A DNA stretch of 64,000 bases from Pseudomonas marginalis. Its GTDB lineage: Bacteria; Pseudomonadota; Gammaproteobacteria; Pseudomonadales; Pseudomonadaceae. This document shows, piece by piece, positions 44,592 through 53,056 of this stretch. A program made the position numbers and the translations under genes. The number at the start of each line of letters is the position of its first letter. The first letter of the stretch is position 1. The stretch covers positions 3,038,001 through 3,102,000 of the forward strand of contig NZ_FNSU01000003.1 in NCBI RefSeq assembly GCF_900105325.1, read 5' to 3'. The notes beneath the pieces were generated by a model. That model saw only the letters and a program-made list of their open reading frames with translations, did not search any database and had not been told where the DNA came from.

Positions 44592-45524
44592 TCAACCACG
44601 GGGCAGGAACACATCGGCCAGCAGTTGATTGCGCGGCAGTCCCGCCAGGAACAGGCGCTTGGAGAAGGCCTCGACGCTGACAGGATGCCCGCAGAGTAAG
44701 GCCAGGGTTTGCCGGGAAACAAGCCGCAGTTGCGCCAATGCCTGGGCCGACTCGGCCGCAGTCCACAGCTCCAACGTCAGGTTCGGATGATGCGCAGCCA
44801 GTTCGGCCAGGGGTCCGGCCAGGTAATGACCGTCGGCATCATGGGCCAGGTGAATCATACGGATGGCGCCCTGGTGATCCTGGCGCAACGCCTCGCGCAG
44901 CACACCCCACAGCGGCCCCAGGCCGGTACCGGAAGCCAGCAGCCACAGCGGCCGGGATTGCCAGTCGGGATCGTATTGCAGCGCGCCGCCACGCAATTCT
45001 CCCAGGCGCAGGCGATCACCCACCGACAAGGCTCGCGCGGCATCGCTGAATGCGCCGGGCTGGCGGCAATCGATATGAAACTCCAGGAATGCATCCTCCT
45101 GAGGCAGGCTGGCCAGGGAATAAGGCCGTGCCACCTGCCCGGCCCACAACACCAGGTGCTGCCCGGCGCGATACCGCAGTCCACGCTCCGGTTGCAGCCG
45201 CAGGCGCAGCACCGAGGCATTCAACCAATCGGCCCCCACCACCTGGGCCGGCAGGCCGTCCCGCAGCGGGTCGAACGCCTCGACCTGCAGATCGCCGATC
45301 ACCTGGCACTGGCACGCCAGGCGCCAGCCCTCCTGGCGTTGTGCCGGGCTCAAGGCAGCGGGCTGACGGTCCTCGACCTCGCCCTGGCACCGCACCAGGC
45401 ACGCATGGCAACTGCCGGCACGGCAACTGTAGGGCACGGCCACACCCGCCTGGCTCAAGGCATCCAGCAGGTTGCTGCCGGTGGCTACCGACCAATGGCG
45501 TTCGCCGACGTACAGTTCAGGCAT
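44592..45524 (-). CDS. 2Fe-2S ferredoxin-NAD(P)H reductase fusion
   Basis: The 310-residue product starts at 45524 (MPELYVGERHWSVATG). The N-terminal plant-type ferredoxin has Cys34, Cys39, Cys42 and Cys71 (CRAGSCHAC). The FAD domain carries ARPYSLAS and the NAD(P) domain LLASGTGLGPLWGVLREAL. The order 2Fe-2S, FAD, NAD resembles oxygenase reductases such as phenol hydroxylase reductase, but no oxygenase is nearby. An earlier ATG (45536) would add four residues. It lies next to the enoyl-CoA hydratase gene and divergent from fumarase. Confidence 0.88.
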   Translation of the reverse strand: MPELYVGERHWSVATGSNLLDALSQAGVAVPYSCRAGSCHACLVRCQGEVEDRQPAALSPAQRQEGWRLACQCQVIGDLQVEAFDPLRDGLPAQVVGADWLNASVLRLRLQPERGLRYRAGQHLVLWAGQVARPYSLASLPQEDAFLEFHIDCRQPGAFSDAARALSVGDRLRLGELRGGALQYDPDWQSRPLWLLASGTGLGPLWGVLREALRQDHQGAIRMIHLAHDADGHYLAGPLAELAAHHPNLTLELWTAAESAQALAQLRLVSRQTLALLCGHPVSVEAFSKRLFLAGLPRNQLLADVFLPRG

Positions 45525-45741
45525 GGAAGGACTCAATCACAAGGGGTGCGCACAGGGAATCATGCCTGCGACAGTTTGACCATAGTCGGGTGTATCGGCC
45601 ACCGTGCCGGGTTATACTGCCGCGCCTTTTTAGCGTCGCGCCTGCACCACTTGGCGTGCCTTGGAAAGGTGGACTCAGCCGACCGATGCACCCCACTGAG
45701 CCCACCTTTATTGAATGTTCCCTTATAGAGGAGCGCGACTC

Positions 45742-47265
45742 ATGACCGTGATCAAGCAAGACGACCTGATTCAGAGCGTTGCCGACGCCCTGCAATTCAT
45801 TTCCTACTACCACCCCGTTGATTTCATCCAGGCGATGCACGAGGCCTACCTGCGCGAAGAATCGCCGGCAGCCCGTGACTCCATCGCGCAGATCCTGATC
45901 AACTCGCGCATGTGCGCCACCGGCCATCGCCCGATCTGCCAGGACACCGGTATCGTCACCGTGTTCGTGCGCGTGGGCATGGACGTACGTTGGGATGGCG
46001 CCACCATGGGCCTGGACGACATGATCAACGAAGGCGTGCGTCGCGCCTACAACCTGCCGGAAAACGTCCTGCGCGCATCGATCCTGGCCGACCCGGCCGG
46101 CGCACGCAAGAACACCAAGGACAACACCCCGGCCGTGATCCACTACTCCATCGTCCCGGGTAACACCGTGGAAGTGGATGTGGCGGCCAAGGGCGGCGGT
46201 TCCGAGAACAAGTCGAAAATGGCCATGCTCAACCCGTCCGACTCGATCGTCGACTGGGTGCTCAAGACCGTTCCGACCATGGGCGCCGGCTGGTGCCCAC
46301 CGGGCATGCTCGGCATCGGCATCGGCGGCACCGCCGAAAAAGCCGCGGTGATGGCCAAGGAAGTGTTGATGGAATCCATCGACATCCACGAGCTGAAAAA
46401 GCGCGGCCCGCAAAACCGTATCGAAGAAATGCGCCTGGAGCTGTTCGAGAAGGTCAACCAACTGGGCATCGGCGCCCAGGGCCTGGGTGGCCTGACCACC
46501 GTGCTCGACGTGAAGATCATGGACTACCCGACCCACGCCGCTTCGCTGCCGGTGTGCATGATCCCCAACTGCGCCGCCACCCGTCACGCGCACTTCGTGC
46601 TCGACGGTTCGGGCCCGGCGTCGCTGGAAGCGCCACCGCTGGACGCCTACCCGGAAATCGTCTGGGAAGCCGGTCCATCGGCCCGTCGCGTCAACCTCGA
46701 CACCCTGACCCCGGAAGAAGTGCAGAGCTGGAAGCCGGGCGAAACCGTGCTGCTCAACGGCAAGATGCTCACCGGTCGCGACGCCGCGCACAAGCGCATG
46801 GTCGAGATGCTGAACAAGGGCGAAAACCTGCCGGTGGACCTCAAGGGTCGCTTTATCTACTACGTCGGCCCGGTTGATCCGGTGCGCGAAGAAGTGGTTG
46901 GCCCGGCTGGCCCGACCACCGCGACGCGGATGGACAAGTTCACCCGTCAGATCCTCGAGCAAACCGGCCTGCTGGGCATGATCGGCAAATCCGAGCGTGG
47001 CCCTACCGCGATCGAAGCGATCAAGGACCACAAGGCCGTGTACCTGATGGCCGTGGGCGGCGCTGCTTACCTGGTGGCCCAAGCCATCAAGAAGTCGCGT
47101 GTGGTTGCCTTCGCCGAACTGGGTATGGAAGCGATCTACGAGTTCGACGTGAAAGACATGCCGGTCACCGTTGCGGTGGACAGCAAGGGCGAATCCGTCC
47201 ACATCACCGGTCCGGCCATCTGGCAGAAAAAGATCAGTGAAAGCCTGGCGGTAGAAGTGCAGTAA
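45742..47265 (+). CDS. fumA: Class I (4Fe-4S) fumarate hydratase
   Basis: Class I fumarase hydrates fumarate to malate using an oxygen-sensitive 4Fe-4S cluster. The 507-residue product starts at 45742 (MTVIKQDDLIQSVADAL) with GAGGAG upstream. It contains cluster and active-site regions RPICQDTGIVTVFVRVG, GWCPPGMLGIGIGGTAEKAA and MIPNCAATRH. The C-terminal beta domain (KGRFIYYVGPVDPVREEVVG) is complete. The equivalent region of P. aeruginosa has a diguanylate cyclase gene (sadC) just before fumarase as I recall; it is absent here. Confidence 0.96.
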   Translation: MTVIKQDDLIQSVADALQFISYYHPVDFIQAMHEAYLREESPAARDSIAQILINSRMCATGHRPICQDTGIVTVFVRVGMDVRWDGATMGLDDMINEGVRRAYNLPENVLRASILADPAGARKNTKDNTPAVIHYSIVPGNTVEVDVAAKGGGSENKSKMAMLNPSDSIVDWVLKTVPTMGAGWCPPGMLGIGIGGTAEKAAVMAKEVLMESIDIHELKKRGPQNRIEEMRLELFEKVNQLGIGAQGLGGLTTVLDVKIMDYPTHAASLPVCMIPNCAATRHAHFVLDGSGPASLEAPPLDAYPEIVWEAGPSARRVNLDTLTPEEVQSWKPGETVLLNGKMLTGRDAAHKRMVEMLNKGENLPVDLKGRFIYYVGPVDPVREEVVGPAGPTTATRMDKFTRQILEQTGLLGMIGKSERGPTAIEAIKDHKAVYLMAVGGAAYLVAQAIKKSRVVAFAELGMEAIYEFDVKDMPVTVAVDSKGESVHITGPAIWQKKISESLAVEVQ

Positions 47266-47285
47266 GCACTTTCCCGCAAGGATAA

Positions 47286-47319
47286 AGGCGACTGCGGCCC
47301 ATGGCCCGGTCGCTTTTTT
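47286..47319 (+). terminator. Terminator of fumA
   Basis: An imperfect stem from GCGAC/GTCGC outward ends, with GGCC/GGCC inside, is followed by T6 about 20 bp after the stop. Confidence 0.85.
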
Positions 47320-47347
47320 ATTGCCTGCTGATTCACCTATGGCAAGC

Positions 47348-47394
47348 GGGTTTATTGTGGTGAGCGGGCTTGCCCCGCTCACCACAATAAACCC
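47348..47394. repeat. Perfect 21-bp palindrome of a second REP family
   Basis: Arms of 21 bp starting GGGTTTATTGTGGTGAGCGG are perfectly complementary around a 5-base loop. The core GTGGTGAGCGGG-CTTGC differs from the GTGGGAGGGGG family elsewhere in the window. It lies between fumA and the sensor kinase gene. Confidence 0.92.
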
Positions 47395-47486
47395 ACTCTC
47401 CCCTTCAGCCACGACAGCCCCTCACCACAAGACCCAAGCCGCTCATGCTATGGTGCACTCCCCTTACCGTGCCTGCCCATCACCGT

Positions 47487-49253
47487 ATGATCGTGATCCC
47501 TCGTCCCCTGCGCCTGACCTGCTATTCCCTGCTGATCATCGCCGGTGCGTTGCTGGCCGCTGCCTTGGCCACACGCCATGCCGAACGCCAGGCGTTGGTG
47601 GACGATGCGGCACGCGCCAACCAGCAACTGGCGCTGTACGCCAATTCCCTGCACACCCTGATCGAACGCTACCGCGCCCTGCCCGCCGTGCTGGCGCTGG
47701 ACTCGGAGATGATCAACGCGCTCAAAGGCCCGTTGGACGCCGGCACCCAGGACCTGCTCAACCGCAAGCTCGAACGCATCAACGGTGCGGCGCAGTCCTC
47801 CACCCTGGAACTGATGGACCGCACAGGCCTGGCCGTGGCCGCCAGCAACTGGAACTTGCCGAGCAGTTATGTCGGGCACAACTACGGGTTTCGGCCGTAT
47901 TTCAGCCAGACCAAGAGCCAGGGCACCGGGCGCTTTTACGCAGTCGGCGTGACCACCGGGATCCCGGGGTATTTCCTCTCCAGCGCCGTGCTGGATGAAC
48001 ACGAGCAGTTCCTTGGCGCCATGGTGGTGAAACTGGAATTCCCTGAGCTGGAGCGCGAATGGGCCCAGGGTGATGACCTGTTGCTGGTCAGCGACGCGCG
48101 CGGCATCGTGTTTATCGCCAACCAACCGGGCTGGCGTTATCGCAACCTGCACCCGTTGTCGGCCAGCGACCTGGTCGAACTCAAGGCCACCCGCCAATAC
48201 GACAAGAAACAACTGCAGCCGCTGGACACCCAGACGTTGCAACGCTTCGACGAAAACAGCCACCTGATGCGCGTCAACGGCCCCGAAGGCAACGCCAATT
48301 ACATCTGGGAGTCCCTGCCGCTGAAAGCCGAGGGCTGGACCCTGCACCTGTTGCGCAAACCCCAGTTCGCCTTTGAGGACCAGCGCAACGCCGGCCTTGC
48401 CGCCGCCGGCTCCTGGCTGGCGCTGGTGTTCCTGGTGCTGTTCCTCAGCCAACGCTGGCGCCTGGCCCGTTTGCGCCAGCGCAGCCGCGAAGAACTCGAA
48501 CAGCTTGTGGAAGAGCGCACCCAGGCCCTGCGCACTGCCCAGGATGGCCTGGTGCAATCGGCGAAGTTAGCGGCGCTGGGGCAGATGTCCGCCGCCCTCG
48601 CCCATGAGATCAATCAGCCGCTGACCGCCCAGCGCATGCAGTTGGCGACCCTGCGGTTGCTGCTGGACCACGGTCGGGTGGACGACGCCTACAAGGCCCT
48701 GACCCCGCTGGACGATATGCTCACACGCATGGCCGCCCTCACAGGCCATCTCAAGACCTTTGCGCGCAAAAGCCCCAGCGGCCTGCGCGAACGCCTCGAC
48801 CTGGCCACCGTGGTCGACCAGTCCCTGCACCTGCTCGACGCGCGCCTGCGTGATGAAGCCATCGGCACCGTGCTCGACCTGACCCGCCCCGCCTGGGTAC
48901 GCGGCGATGCGATCCGCCTCGAACAGGTGCTGATCAACCTGCTGCGCAACGCCCTCGACGCCATGGCCGACAAACCCCGCAAGCGCCTGGAAATCCGCCT
49001 GCACGCCGATCAGCAACTGTGGCAACTCACGGTCAGCGACAGCGGCGGCGGGATTGCCGAAGAGCACCTCAACAGCGTGTTCGACCCGTTCTTCACCACC
49101 AAGCCGGTGGGCGACGGGCTCGGCTTGGGCCTGGCGGTTTCCTACGCTATCGTGCACGAATTGGGCGGACGCCTGAGCGCCAGTAACCGTGGCGACGGCG
49201 CGGTATTTACCCTGACCTTGCCTATCGCGCTGGAGACACCCGACTTATGTTGA
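47487..49253 (+). CDS. DctB/MifS-like sensor histidine kinase for dicarboxylates or 2-oxoglutarate
   Basis: The 588-residue kinase starts at 47487 (MIVIPRPLRLTCYSLLI). Helices at about 10-28 and 302-322 flank a periplasmic Cache-type domain. The DctB-type ligand signature (GFRPYFSQTKSQGTGRFYAV) lies at 134-153 and TTGIPGYFLSSAV follows. The cytoplasmic part has HisKA with His373 in ALAHEINQPLTA and an HATPase with GDGLGLGLAVSYAIV. Together with the next gene and the permease it probably senses 2-oxoglutarate, like MifS of P. aeruginosa. Dicarboxylate sensing as DctB is the alternative. Confidence 0.88.
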   Translation: MIVIPRPLRLTCYSLLIIAGALLAAALATRHAERQALVDDAARANQQLALYANSLHTLIERYRALPAVLALDSEMINALKGPLDAGTQDLLNRKLERINGAAQSSTLELMDRTGLAVAASNWNLPSSYVGHNYGFRPYFSQTKSQGTGRFYAVGVTTGIPGYFLSSAVLDEHEQFLGAMVVKLEFPELEREWAQGDDLLLVSDARGIVFIANQPGWRYRNLHPLSASDLVELKATRQYDKKQLQPLDTQTLQRFDENSHLMRVNGPEGNANYIWESLPLKAEGWTLHLLRKPQFAFEDQRNAGLAAAGSWLALVFLVLFLSQRWRLARLRQRSREELEQLVEERTQALRTAQDGLVQSAKLAALGQMSAALAHEINQPLTAQRMQLATLRLLLDHGRVDDAYKALTPLDDMLTRMAALTGHLKTFARKSPSGLRERLDLATVVDQSLHLLDARLRDEAIGTVLDLTRPAWVRGDAIRLEQVLINLLRNALDAMADKPRKRLEIRLHADQQLWQLTVSDSGGGIAEEHLNSVFDPFFTTKPVGDGLGLGLAVSYAIVHELGGRLSASNRGDGAVFTLTLPIALETPDLC

Positions 49254-50581
49254 ACGCGGTGATTGTGGTCGATGACGAAGCCAGCATTCGTACGGCCGTC
49301 GAGCAATGGCTGAGCTTGTCGGGGTTCGAGGTGCAGTTGTTCAGCCGCGCCGAAGCCTGCCTGGCGCAACTGCCCAAGGACTTTCCCGGGGTGATCCTGA
49401 GCGACGTGCGCATGCCCGGGCTCAGCGGCCTGGAGCTGCTGGCCGAAGTGCAACGCCGTGACGCCGACCTGCCCGTCATCCTGCTGACCGGGCATGGCGA
49501 TGTACCGATGGCCGTCGAAGCCATGCGCGACGGCGCCTACGACTTTCTGGAAAAACCCTTCAGCCCCGATGCCTTGCTCAACAGCCTGCGCCGCGCGTTG
49601 GACAAGCGCGGGCTGATCCTGGAAAACCGCCGCCTGCACCAACAGGCCGATCATCGGGCACAGTTGGAGTCGAGCCTGCTCGGCGTGTCCCGGGGCTTGC
49701 AGAACCTGCGCCGGCAGGTACTCGACCTGGCGACCTTGCCGGTCAACGTGCTGATCCGTGGCGAGACCGGCAGCGGCAAGGAGCTGGTCGCCCGCTGCCT
49801 GCATGACTTCGGCCCACGCGCGAAAAAACCGTTTGTGGCGCTCAATTGCGCGGCGATTCCCGAGCAACTGTTCGAGGCCGAACTGTTCGGCCACGAAAGC
49901 GGCGCCTTCACCGGTGCCCAGGGCAAGCGCATCGGCAAACTGGAGTACGCCCATGGCGGTACGCTGTTCCTCGATGAAATCGAAAGCATGCCCCTGGCCC
50001 AGCAAGTGAAGCTGTTACGGGTATTGCAGGATCAGAAGCTGGAACGCCTGGGCTCCAATCAAAGCATTCATGTGGATTTACGCATCATTGCCGCCACCAA
50101 GCCGGACCTGCTGGAAGAAGCCCGCGCCGGGCGCTTTCGCGAAGACCTGGCCTATCGGCTGAACGTTGCACAACTGCGCCTGCCGCCTCTGCGCGAGCGC
50201 CGCGAAGACATCCCGCTGCTGTTCGATCACTTTGCCCAAAGCGCCGCCGAGCGCCTGGGTCGCAGCGTGGAACCGCTGAGCGGCGCGCAACTGGGGCGCC
50301 TGCTCAGCCATGACTGGCCGGGCAATGTGCGCGAACTGGCCAACGTCGCCGAACGCCAGGTGCTGGGCCTTGGCGAACCGGAACCGGAAGGCATCGAAGC
50401 CGGGCAATCGCTGGCCGCGCAGCAGGAGGCGTTCGAGGCCCATTGCCTGAAGGCCGCATTGACCCGGCATAAAGGTGATATCAAGGCGGTGCTGGCGGAG
50501 TTGCAGCTGCCACGGCGCACCTTCAACGAAAAGATGCAGCGCCATGGGTTGGCCAGGGACATGTTCCTGAAAGATGAATGA
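49247..50581 (+). CDS. Sigma-54-dependent response regulator (DctD/MifR-like)
   Basis: The 444-residue activator has a receiver domain with phospho-acceptor Asp53 in VILSDVRMPGLSG. A central AAA+ domain contains Walker A RGETGSGKELVA, the sigma-54 contact loop GAFTGA and Walker B GGTLFLDEIE. A Fis-type C-terminal helix-turn-helix follows (KGDIKAVLAELQLPRRTFNE). It overlaps the kinase gene by 7 bp. Two 16-bp repeats next to its stop codon and a -24/-12 promoter suggest it activates the permease gene directly downstream. Confidence 0.93.
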   Translation: MLNAVIVVDDEASIRTAVEQWLSLSGFEVQLFSRAEACLAQLPKDFPGVILSDVRMPGLSGLELLAEVQRRDADLPVILLTGHGDVPMAVEAMRDGAYDFLEKPFSPDALLNSLRRALDKRGLILENRRLHQQADHRAQLESSLLGVSRGLQNLRRQVLDLATLPVNVLIRGETGSGKELVARCLHDFGPRAKKPFVALNCAAIPEQLFEAELFGHESGAFTGAQGKRIGKLEYAHGGTLFLDEIESMPLAQQVKLLRVLQDQKLERLGSNQSIHVDLRIIAATKPDLLEEARAGRFREDLAYRLNVAQLRLPPLRERREDIPLLFDHFAQSAAERLGRSVEPLSGAQLGRLLSHDWPGNVRELANVAERQVLGLGEPEPEGIEAGQSLAAQQEAFEAHCLKAALTRHKGDIKAVLAELQLPRRTFNEKMQRHGLARDMFLKDE

Positions 50582-50595
50582 GCGAATTTCCGCTC
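50580..50595. promoter_or_regulatory. Activator site 1 (upstream enhancer) for kgtP
   Basis: The 16-bp inverted repeat GAGCGAATTTCCGCTC overlaps the stop codon of the regulator gene. A second, closely related copy starts 33 bp further on. The sequence is a plausible binding site for the sigma-54 activator. Confidence 0.7.
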
Positions 50596-50612
50596 ATCCC
50601 CCTAAAAAGCAT

Positions 50613-50628
50613 CAGCGACTTTCCGCTC
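50613..50628. promoter_or_regulatory. Activator site 2 (upstream enhancer) for kgtP
   Basis: CAGCGACTTTCCGCTC repeats site 1 with three changes. The two centres are 33 bp apart, about three helical turns, so bound dimers would face the same side. The -24 element follows about 42 bp later. Confidence 0.7.
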
Positions 50629-50670
50629 AAAATAAACCCGAGCCCCTTCTAGACCGGGCCTTCATCTACC

Positions 50671-50685
50671 TGGCACAGCTCCTGC
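50671..50685 (+). promoter_or_regulatory. Sigma-54 (-24/-12) promoter of kgtP
   Basis: TGGCAC-AGCTC-CTGC has GG at 50672-50673 and GC at 50684-50685, the exact GG-N10-GC spacing. TGGCAC matches the consensus -24 box fully. It lies 64 bp before the permease start. Confidence 0.85.
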
Positions 50686-50748
50686 TATAGCCCCAGCCAG
50701 GCTGCGCTCGCGCCGCTCCATAAAAACAACTAGATGAAGGATCCTTCA

Positions 50749-52068
50749 ATGGATAACTCCAACACCTTGCCCCAGGGGTCGGCGGCCGCGCCGGCCAAAG
50801 AACGCACCACCACCAGCCGCATCAAATCGATCTTCAGCGGATCGGTCGGCAACATGGTCGAGTGGTACGACTGGTACGTCTACGCCGCGTTCTCGCTGTA
50901 CTTCGCCAAAGCCTTCTTCCCGAAAGGCGATACCACCGCCCAATTGCTCAACACCGCCGCGATCTTCGCCGTGGGCTTCCTGATGCGTCCGATCGGTGGC
51001 TGGCTGATGGGCCTGTACGCCGACCGTGCGGGTCGCAAAGCAGCACTGATGGCGTCGGTCCTGCTGATGTGCTTCGGCTCGTTGATCATCGCCCTGAGCC
51101 CCGGTTACGAAACCATCGGCGTCGGCGCACCGATCCTGCTGGTGTTCGCCCGCCTGCTGCAAGGCTTGTCGGTCGGTGGCGAATACGGCACCTCGGCCAC
51201 CTACCTGAGTGAAATGGCCACCAAGGAACGTCGCGGTTTCTTCTCCAGCTTCCAGTACGTGACCCTGATCTCCGGCCAGCTTATCGCCCTGGCAGTACTG
51301 ATCGTGTTGCAACAAGTGCTCACCACCGAGCAACTGTACGACTGGGGCTGGCGTATCCCATTCGCCATCGGCGCCCTGTGCGCAGTGGTCGCGCTGTACC
51401 TGCGTCGCGGCATGGAAGAAACCGAGTCGTTCACCAAGAAGGAAAAAGCCAAGGAAAGCGCCATGCGCACCTTGATGCGCCACCCCAAGGAACTGATGAC
51501 CGTGGTCGGCCTGACCATGGGCGGCACCCTGGCCTTCTACACCTACACCACCTACATGCAGAAGTACCTGGTGAACACCGTCGGCATGAGCATTTCCGAT
51601 TCCACCACGATTTCGGCGGCAACGCTGTTCCTGTTCATGTGCCTGCAACCGATCGTCGGTGGGCTGTCGGACAAAGTCGGGCGTCGGCCGATCCTGATCG
51701 CCTTCGGCATCCTCGGCACCCTGTTCACCGTACCGATCCTCACCACCCTGCATACTATCCAGACCTGGTGGGGCGCGTTCTTCCTGATCATGGCCGCGCT
51801 GATCATCGTCAGCGGCTACACCTCGATCAACGCCGTGGTCAAGGCTGAACTGTTCCCAACCGAAATCCGCGCCCTGGGCGTAGGCCTGCCCTATGCACTG
51901 ACCGTGTCGATCTTCGGCGGTACCGCTGAATACATCGCGCTGTGGTTCAAGAGCATCGGGATGGAAACCGGTTACTACTGGTATGTGACTGCGTGTATTG
52001 CGGTGTCGCTGGTGGTCTATGTGACCATGAAGGACACACGCAAGCATTCGCGGATTACCACGGACTAA
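50749..52068 (+). CDS. kgtP: KgtP-type 2-oxoglutarate/proton symporter (MFS)
   Basis: The product is a 439-residue major-facilitator permease of the metabolite:proton symporter group, starting at 50749 (MDNSNTLPQGSAAAP) with AAGGA upstream; an ATG at 50734 overlaps that site. The signature GNMVEWYDWYVYAAFSLYFA, the loop motif DRAGRKAAL, RLLQGLSVGGEYG and the second loop SDKVGRRPIL are seen. Twelve helices are predicted. It fits KgtP/PcaT proteins that import 2-oxoglutarate. A sigma-54 promoter and enhancer pair lie just upstream. Confidence 0.9.
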   Translation: MDNSNTLPQGSAAAPAKERTTTSRIKSIFSGSVGNMVEWYDWYVYAAFSLYFAKAFFPKGDTTAQLLNTAAIFAVGFLMRPIGGWLMGLYADRAGRKAALMASVLLMCFGSLIIALSPGYETIGVGAPILLVFARLLQGLSVGGEYGTSATYLSEMATKERRGFFSSFQYVTLISGQLIALAVLIVLQQVLTTEQLYDWGWRIPFAIGALCAVVALYLRRGMEETESFTKKEKAKESAMRTLMRHPKELMTVVGLTMGGTLAFYTYTTYMQKYLVNTVGMSISDSTTISAATLFLFMCLQPIVGGLSDKVGRRPILIAFGILGTLFTVPILTTLHTIQTWWGAFFLIMAALIIVSGYTSINAVVKAELFPTEIRALGVGLPYALTVSIFGGTAEYIALWFKSIGMETGYYWYVTACIAVSLVVYVTMKDTRKHSRITTD

Positions 52069-52089
52069 CGGTTGGATGCAGTAACAAAT

Positions 52090-52115
52090 GTGGGAGCGGG
52101 CTTGCCCGCTCCCAC
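52090..52115. repeat. REP hairpin after kgtP
   Basis: A 26-bp palindrome, arms GTGGGAGCGGG/CCCGCTCCCAC with a 4-base loop, is a third REP variant. It lies between the convergent kgtP and membrane-protein genes and could also act as a transcription stop. Confidence 0.88.
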
Positions 52116-52123
52116 CTGTTGAA

Positions 52124-52879
52124 TCAGGACACCTCTGCTACCGGGCTCCGGCCATGCCGCCGCTGTGCATACGACGCCCCGGCAATCATCACCACCAGCA
52201 CCGCCGCCAATACCGCCGATGATCCAATGGTGCCGAAATCCAACCCGCCCTTTTCATGGGGCTTGGTCAGGAAGTCGCCCAGGGTTGCACCAAACGGCCG
52301 GGTCAGTACAAACGCCACCCAGAACAACAGCACCGACGAGATTTGGGTGAAGTACTTGAGCGCCAGCACCGCGGCGATGGTCGAACCAATCAACAAGGCG
52401 CCACCGGCAAAGCCGAGCCCCGAATCGTCCGCCAGGAAGTCGCCCAACGCAGTGCCCAGGGTGTTGGAGAACAGGATCGCCATCCAGTAGAACAGCTCGC
52501 CTCGGAAAGTCTGCACCTTGTTCACGTTCAGCGAGTCACCACTGAGATGCCACATCGCAAAGATGATCATCAGGATCACGATCAGGATCATCGACCCGGT
52601 GGCATAGCCCAGGCCCAGAGTGCGGTCCATGAAATCCGACATGGTGGTGCCGGCGGTGCTGGTGGACAGGATCACGATCCAGTACAGCACCGGGTTGTAG
52701 GTTTTCGACCAGAGTTGTGTCACCAGAGTGACCAGGAACACGCTGATGAGGATCATCGAGCTGATGGCGTAACCGACGTTCAGGGTCATCGACAACAAGT
52801 CCCCGGCGGTTTCGCCCAGGGTGGTTGCGCAGATTTTCATGACCCAGAACGCCAGGGTGATCTGAGGAAGTTTATTCAT
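52124..52879 (-). CDS. COG4705-type membrane protein with four internal repeats
   Basis: The 251-residue protein starts at 52879 (MNKLPQITLAFWVMKICATT). It is made of four related units, each beginning with a T-x(2)-G-x(3)-[GS]D-[FL][LM]-type motif: TTLGETAGDLLS, STAGTTMSDFMD, NTLGTALGDFLA and PFGATLGDFLT. Each is followed by a glycine-rich loop and a hydrophobic helix. About eight helices are expected. No function is known to me; repeated Gly/Asp membrane motifs suggest transport. It is divergent from the flavin reductase gene. Confidence 0.82.
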   Translation of the reverse strand: MNKLPQITLAFWVMKICATTLGETAGDLLSMTLNVGYAISSMILISVFLVTLVTQLWSKTYNPVLYWIVILSTSTAGTTMSDFMDRTLGLGYATGSMILIVILMIIFAMWHLSGDSLNVNKVQTFRGELFYWMAILFSNTLGTALGDFLADDSGLGFAGGALLIGSTIAAVLALKYFTQISSVLLFWVAFVLTRPFGATLGDFLTKPHEKGGLDFGTIGSSAVLAAVLVVMIAGASYAQRRHGRSPVAEVS

Positions 52880-53056
52880 GCGGTAGAAGGCTCCGAGGCT
52901 CAGTCTTATAGGGGGTATCGACCTTGGGCGCAGACTGAACGGGCCGCTGTGAAAAATAGGTGGCCGCTGAATGAAAATTCCATAGGGCCGATGGAAATTC
53001 GTCGCCGTGGATTGCACTATGACGGCCTCCCAGAACCCCGCAGCAGGAACCCGGCC

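Noticed and set aside
52256..53056. Long upstream extension of the flavin reductase frame
   Set aside because: It runs antisense to the COG4705-type gene and lacks conserved residues; the ATG at 53057 has a ribosome site and the family N-terminus.
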